Shown here: piece after piece, positions 12,089-15,125 of the stretch | How positions within the stretch are numbered: the stretch's first letter is position 1 | How the letters are laid out: every line of letters starts with the position of its first letter | From: Candidatus Aenigmatarchaeota archaeon | GTDB lineage: Archaea > Aenigmatarchaeota > Aenigmatarchaeia > QMZP01 > JAFGSV01 | Assembly (NCBI GenBank): GCA_020343635.1 | Contig: CP070804.1 | Span: 235,973-251,097 of the forward strand | DNA: 15,125 bases | Direction of reading: 5' to 3' | Made by a program: the position numbers and the translations under genes | Notes under the pieces: generated by a model | Told to the model about the DNA's origin: nothing | Databases searched by the model: none | What the model saw: only the letters and a program-made list of their open reading frames with translations

Positions 12089-13159
12089 TCAGATTTCCCT
12101 CTCTATAGCGAACATGGCGAAGGCCTCTAGCTTCTTCTTGGCTTCGCCCCCCGGAATGAGTTCTTCGACTTCCTTCCAGGCCTTCCTGACCATGTTCCTG
12201 GCGAATTTCTTGGAGTATTCTACTGCGCCGTATTTCTTGATTATGTTGATGGCTTCCCCTATCAGCTTCCTGTCCTTGGTGTGCATCTCGAGGATGAGCA
12301 GGAGCCTCTGGGCATCCTTCTTGTCAGCTTTTTTCAGGGTGTGTATAACCAGAAGCGTTCGTTTGCCTTCGTTGATGTCGTCGCCTGTCTCTTTGCCCCA
12401 GCCCTTCGTGGGGGCGATGTTCATTATATCGTCCTGTATCTGGAATGCCACACCAATGGATTCCGAGAACCCGCCAAGCTTTTCCTCCAGTTCCTCGCTT
12501 CCGTCATTAAGTATGACCGCGAGACGGGCCGCCAGCCTCGCCAGCACGCCTGTCTTGTAGGCGCACATCTGCATGTATTCCCTTTCGTTGATGCTGTCAG
12601 CATCTGCCAGGCCCTTGTGCCAGGCTATGTCACTGGCCTGTCCGTAGTGTATCCTCGTTATTTCCTCCAGGGTGGTTTGCCAGGCCCTCAGGAGTGTCTT
12701 CTCATTGAACTTGTCCCTGTTCTTGATTAACGGGAAGAATGCCAGGAAATACATGAAGTTTCCCGCGTTTATCGCGATGTCCTCGCCGAATATCTTGTGC
12801 GTGCATGGCTTGCCCCTCCTGAGGTCTGAAGAGTCCTCTATATCGTCGATCATGATCGATCCCTCGTGCAGCAGCTCAAGCGTGGCCGTGAAATCCTTCA
12901 CTTTGGCAGCGTCACCGCCGAGCGCCTCGTTGAAGAGAAGGAAAAGGGCAGGCCTCCATCTTTTGCCGCCTCTGGTCAGGAATTCCCAAATGGGCTTCGA
13001 AAGGGCCTCCTGGATGGTTTTCGTGGTGTATTCATAGCTGGGCTTCCCCAGAAGCCACTTTATGTACTTCTCATCGACATTCTTGGGAAGATACTTCGCT
13101 ATCGCCTCGTCTATGGTCTTCTTCTTCCCTTTGAGGAACTCCATTATTTCTGATTCCAT
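12089..13159 (-). CDS. Polyprenyl diphosphate synthase, probably geranylgeranyl diphosphate synthase
   Basis: This trans-prenyltransferase condenses IPP with DMAPP and longer allylic diphosphates, most likely up to C20 for archaeal ether lipids. The 356-residue helical protein shows GGKRWRP (64-70), the first aspartate-rich motif in IDDIEDSSDLRRGKP (104-118), FQIQDDIMNI (239-248) as the second, and GDDINEGKRTLL (259-270). Two features are unusual for an archaeal enzyme. The first motif region is very like eukaryotic GGPP synthases (IDDIEDNSKLRRG), and the second motif is DDxxN, not DDxxD. Chain length cannot be read with certainty. The ATG at 13159 follows a TATA box by 26 bp. The gene is first in the minus-strand isoprenoid operon, with mevalonate kinase five bases behind it. 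Confidence 0.93.
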   Translation of the reverse strand: MESEIMEFLKGKKKTIDEAIAKYLPKNVDEKYIKWLLGKPSYEYTTKTIQEALSKPIWEFLTRGGKRWRPALFLLFNEALGGDAAKVKDFTATLELLHEGSIMIDDIEDSSDLRRGKPCTHKIFGEDIAINAGNFMYFLAFFPLIKNRDKFNEKTLLRAWQTTLEEITRIHYGQASDIAWHKGLADADSINEREYMQMCAYKTGVLARLAARLAVILNDGSEELEEKLGGFSESIGVAFQIQDDIMNIAPTKGWGKETGDDINEGKRTLLVIHTLKKADKKDAQRLLLILEMHTKDRKLIGEAINIIKKYGAVEYSKKFARNMVRKAWKEVEELIPGGEAKKKLEAFAMFAIEREI

Positions 13160-13182
13160 AGTTATACCTGATTTAAACGTAT

Positions 13183-13190
13183 TAAATTTA
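13183..13190. promoter_or_regulatory. Palindromic TATA box shared by two divergent genes
   Basis: taaattta is a perfect palindrome. From its centre the prenyl synthase ATG (13159, minus) is about 27 bp away and the KaiC-like ATG (13218, plus) about 31 bp away. One TBP site could therefore serve both, the minus transcript being leaderless and the plus transcript having at most a few leader bases. Confidence 0.5.
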
Positions 13191-13217
13191 TTTAGGTCGG
13201 GGTATCAACAATATATT

Positions 13218-13904
13218 ATGACTACCAGAGTTTCTACAGGCATACCCAAGTTGGACTCGCTTCTGGAGGGCGGCCTTCTTGAGAGCACAGTGACCATGAT
13301 AACAGGCGGTACTGGAACCGGTAAGACCATAATGTGCCTTCAGTTCATCTGGGAGGGTTTGCAGAAGGGAGAACCATGCGTGTATCTTTCCCTTGAAGAG
13401 GACGCCGAGGAGATAAAGGCTGATGCAAGGATGTTCGGCTGGGACCTCGAAAAGTATGAGAAGAAGGGCCTGTTCAGGATAATGTTCCATGACCCTTTCG
13501 AAACGGATGTGAGCTCTGTTCTTGTCAACCAGATAGAGTACATAAAGGCAAAGAGGCTTGCTGTTGACTCCATTTCAATGCTGGGTCTCTACATGAAGGA
13601 CCAGGCTACTGTCAGGAAGCAGCTGGGAAAGCTTATGAAGGCCGTCAAGAATGCAGGCTGCACCTCACTGGTGACATCCGAGATAATGGAGGACAGCAAA
13701 GCGCTGTCTAGGTTCGGAGTCGAGGAGTTCGTGGTGGATGGTGTGATAATCCTCAACTATCTCGGGATAGGAGACGAGGCCAACAGAAGCATCCAGATAA
13801 GGAAGATGAGAAGAACCGCGCACGGAAAGGACATATACCCCTTCAGGATAAATGAAAAGGGAATAGACATAGTCGGCGGCTCCGAAAGTCTTAAGATAAA
13901 GTAA
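13218..13904 (+). CDS. Single-domain KaiC-like RecA-superfamily ATPase
   Basis: This 228-residue protein is a stand-alone KaiC domain of a kind common in archaea, where functions range from chemotaxis and archaellum control (FlaH-like) to signalling; no specific role can be assigned. It shows the opening VSTGIPKLDSLLEGGL (5-20), Walker A GGTGTGKT (30-37), the catalytic glutamate pair in YLSLEED (56-62), Walker B RLAVDSIS (113-120) and the C-terminal KMRRTAHGKDIYPFRI (196-211) typical of KaiC ATPases. There is a single domain and no phosphorylation tail. The start is the ATG at 13218; the frame runs open further upstream but through the divergent prenyl synthase gene, which rules that out. It shares its promoter region with the isoprenoid operon and meets the lipoprotein gene tail to tail, nine bases apart. 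Confidence 0.9.
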   Translation: MTTRVSTGIPKLDSLLEGGLLESTVTMITGGTGTGKTIMCLQFIWEGLQKGEPCVYLSLEEDAEEIKADARMFGWDLEKYEKKGLFRIMFHDPFETDVSSVLVNQIEYIKAKRLAVDSISMLGLYMKDQATVRKQLGKLMKAVKNAGCTSLVTSEIMEDSKALSRFGVEEFVVDGVIILNYLGIGDEANRSIQIRKMRRTAHGKDIYPFRINEKGIDIVGGSESLKIK

Positions 13905-13913
13905 CTAGTTTTC

Positions 13914-14606
13914 TTACAGCCCTTCGATGAAAGTGGAGACCCTGCTGCGTATTGAAGCTGCTTCGTCTCTTGGTACTACAATATGTGGTATAAAAACTCC
14001 CAACTTTGTGTCGAGCTCAGTCACCAAGGCGTCATAGTCTTCCGCAGCGTTCGCGTACATTATAACGGCGTTCCGTCCATCAGGATCTGTTACGAGTAAG
14101 TCCACAGGGATCTCATCATCTAAGAAATATACTGAGACGTCCTGTTGGCTCGAAAATCCGCTATAATTCCCGACGACTTGTGTCATAATATCCCTAGCCT
14201 CTTGCTCAGTTGGTATGTAGAAGTCATCTGTTAGATCGTTGCCTCTTCCGCCTCTGTTATCTGTTGCCCACGTTGTTATACTGTTTGTTCCGCTTCTAAG
14301 GCCTTCCTCCACATATGCCGTGTCAGCACCTACCCGACCACTGCCAGCATGTGTATCATAATGTATAGTTACAGGATCTCCGTCTGGATCGTCTGCCTTG
14401 ATTCCCCAGCCGACTTCACCTCCCTCGGGGTCCAGCTCTCTTCCAACTCTTACTGTCGGTGGTCTGTTAGGAGGTGGTTCGGTCGTCATAGACTCGCCGC
14501 CGCATCCTATGGAAAATAATGTGGTTCCCAAAGCGGCAAGAGCCGTATATACACCTTTTCTAAATCGGCTTCCTCTAGCAGCATGTCCGCCATTATATAC
14601 TGTCAT
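13914..14606 (-). CDS. Lipoprotein-like secreted protein with an Ig-like/PKD-like domain, function unknown
   Basis: From the ATG at 14606 this is a 230-residue protein. A basic region (RGSRFRKG), a hydrophobic stretch (VYTALAALGTTLFSI) and SIGCGGE form a lipoprotein-type signal, with the lipid cysteine at residue 35; the -3 position is Ser, so the lipobox is imperfect. A Pro-rich linker (TTEPPPNRPPT) leads to a beta-sandwich-like region, about 50-120, with DDPDGDPVTIHYDT and WATDNRGGRGND resembling PKD or cadherin-like repeats. The last 100 residues (YFLDDEIPVDLLVTDPDG, then HIVVPRDEAASIRSRV) look like a separate alpha/beta domain I cannot name. A GTG at 14615 is an alternative start with a gagg site. 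The gene sits 10-20 bases behind the PKD/CARDB gene, so the two are probably co-transcribed. Codon choice looks less GC-rich than in the neighbours. Confidence 0.72.
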   Translation of the reverse strand: MTVYNGGHAARGSRFRKGVYTALAALGTTLFSIGCGGESMTTEPPPNRPPTVRVGRELDPEGGEVGWGIKADDPDGDPVTIHYDTHAGSGRVGADTAYVEEGLRSGTNSITTWATDNRGGRGNDLTDDFYIPTEQEARDIMTQVVGNYSGFSSQQDVSVYFLDDEIPVDLLVTDPDGRNAVIMYANAAEDYDALVTELDTKLGVFIPHIVVPRDEAASIRSRVSTFIEGL

Positions 14607-14625
14607 ATTAATCACACCATATCCT

Positions 14626-15125
14626 CTATATTACCACCAAATCTATAGTATCATCGTTGTTATTTTCATTGGATTCCGAGACCAAGTCATTGTGGTCTGC
14701 TATAACTGTTGCTGTGTATGACCCGGGCTGGGCATATATAATGATAAGGAATGCCCTTGCTTCTTCTCCTGGAGATAGCGTTATAGGTACGGTTCTTTCA
14801 GGGTTAGGATCAGATGATCCGGTATCTATCATCCACAAAACATTATCTGCAGTTGTGTCACCTACGTTCTTCACGGTGAAACCGAGCATGATATCTTGGC
14901 CGTGTACAAGATCATCTGGTGGTGCGGGATATTGTACTACTACATCCTCTACGATAAGATCAGGAAGAGGGGCTACATCTTTTACAGTAACCGTCCATAA
15001 CTGCGTGTCAGTGCCTCCATTGCCGTCAGAGACTGTCACGGAAACTGTATGAGTACCTGAATCTGCAAATCCGGGTGAGTATGTGTAAGAGTTGCCTGTT
15101 CCTACGTTTGCACCGTCAAGTTTCC
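14626..15125 (-). CDS. Surface protein fragment with PKD and CARDB domains (5' end outside the window)
   Basis: The frame is open from the TAG at 14626-14628 to the window edge, giving the last 165 residues of a larger protein. The first 48 or so are the end of a PKD domain (NSYTYSPGFADSGTHTVSV, then VSDGNGGTDTQLWTVTV). Residues 54-165 form a CARDB domain: PDLIVEDVVV, GFTVKNVGDTTADNVLWMID, LSPGEEARAF and the characteristic end LVSESNENNNDD. Both are extracellular beta-sandwich domains common in archaeal adhesins, S-layer-associated proteins and secreted enzymes. A GTG at 15039 within the PKD domain is not a real start, because the domain continues upstream of it. The protein ends at VVI with no C-terminal membrane anchor. 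Any catalytic domain would lie beyond the window. Confidence 0.85.
   Translation of the reverse strand, partial: KLDGANVGTGNSYTYSPGFADSGTHTVSVTVSDGNGGTDTQLWTVTVKDVAPLPDLIVEDVVVQYPAPPDDLVHGQDIMLGFTVKNVGDTTADNVLWMIDTGSSDPNPERTVPITLSPGEEARAFLIIIYAQPGSYTATVIADHNDLVSESNENNNDDTIDLVVI

Noticed and set aside
12027..12560. Plus-strand open frame of 177 codons
   Set aside because: It is antisense to the prenyl synthase gene, with a Ser-rich shadow translation.
13062..13217. In-frame N-terminal extension of the KaiC-like protein
   Set aside because: It would run through the divergent prenyl synthase gene and its promoter. The KaiC family start fits the ATG at 13218.
1..15125. tRNA genes, 5S rRNA, CRISPR arrays, insertion sequences, phage or defence genes
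   Set aside because: I looked for T-loop-like gttcgaatc sequences, regularly spaced repeats, transposase or integrase motifs and terminal inverted repeats and found none. A computed search could still find something divergent.

Overview
This window is archaeal. It carries the 3' part of an archaeal-type 23S rRNA gene, an RNase P RNA gene, a 51-residue Sec61-beta, archaeal TATA-box promoters about 26 bp ahead of start codons, and the mevalonate-phosphate-dehydratase version of the mevalonate pathway. Genes are packed tightly: ends often touch or overlap, and no stretch over 100 bases lacks a gene. The lineage cannot be fixed from the sequence. Halobacteria, Sulfolobales and Thermoplasmatales, which are known to use other mevalonate branches, look unlikely. 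A DPANN or deep euryarchaeal lineage is possible.

Layout. 1-375: 3' end of 23S rRNA, with no 5S gene behind it. 442-1326: a small membrane protein and a CYTH-fold triphosphatase-like protein. 1350-1700: RNase P RNA, followed by Sec61-beta (1745-1900, very short) and an endonuclease IV homologue (1932-2744). 2746-4393, minus strand: a GalT-type nucleotidylyltransferase, a predicted winged-helix/zinc-ribbon protein and a small membrane protein. 4417-6247, minus strand: type II isopentenyl-diphosphate isomerase and isopentenyl phosphate kinase. 6343-7608, plus strand: S-adenosylhomocysteine hydrolase. 7605-13159, minus strand: UbiX, both subunits of an aconitase-X enzyme, a UbiD decarboxylase, mevalonate kinase and a geranylgeranyl-diphosphate-type synthase. 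13218-13904, plus strand: a single-domain KaiC-like ATPase. 13914-15125, minus strand: a lipoprotein-like protein and the end of a PKD/CARDB surface protein cut by the window edge.

How the genes work together. Eight minus-strand genes between 4417 and 13159 together form an unbroken route from mevalonate to the C20 lipid precursor. Mevalonate kinase makes mevalonate 5-phosphate. The AcnX pair dehydrates it to trans-anhydromevalonate 5-phosphate. UbiD, with prenylated FMN from UbiX, decarboxylates that to isopentenyl phosphate. Isopentenyl phosphate kinase makes IPP, the isomerase makes DMAPP, and the prenyl synthase builds the chain for archaeal ether lipids. No phosphomevalonate kinase or diphosphomevalonate decarboxylase is present here. 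HMG-CoA synthase and reductase must lie elsewhere.

The points most worth a second look are a substitution in the near-universal sarcin-ricin loop of the 23S rRNA, the complete isoprenoid cluster with its self-dependent cofactor loop, a prenyl synthase whose aspartate-rich motifs resemble eukaryotic GGPP synthases, a palindromic TATA box that appears to drive two divergent genes, and the consistently leaderless promoter geometry.
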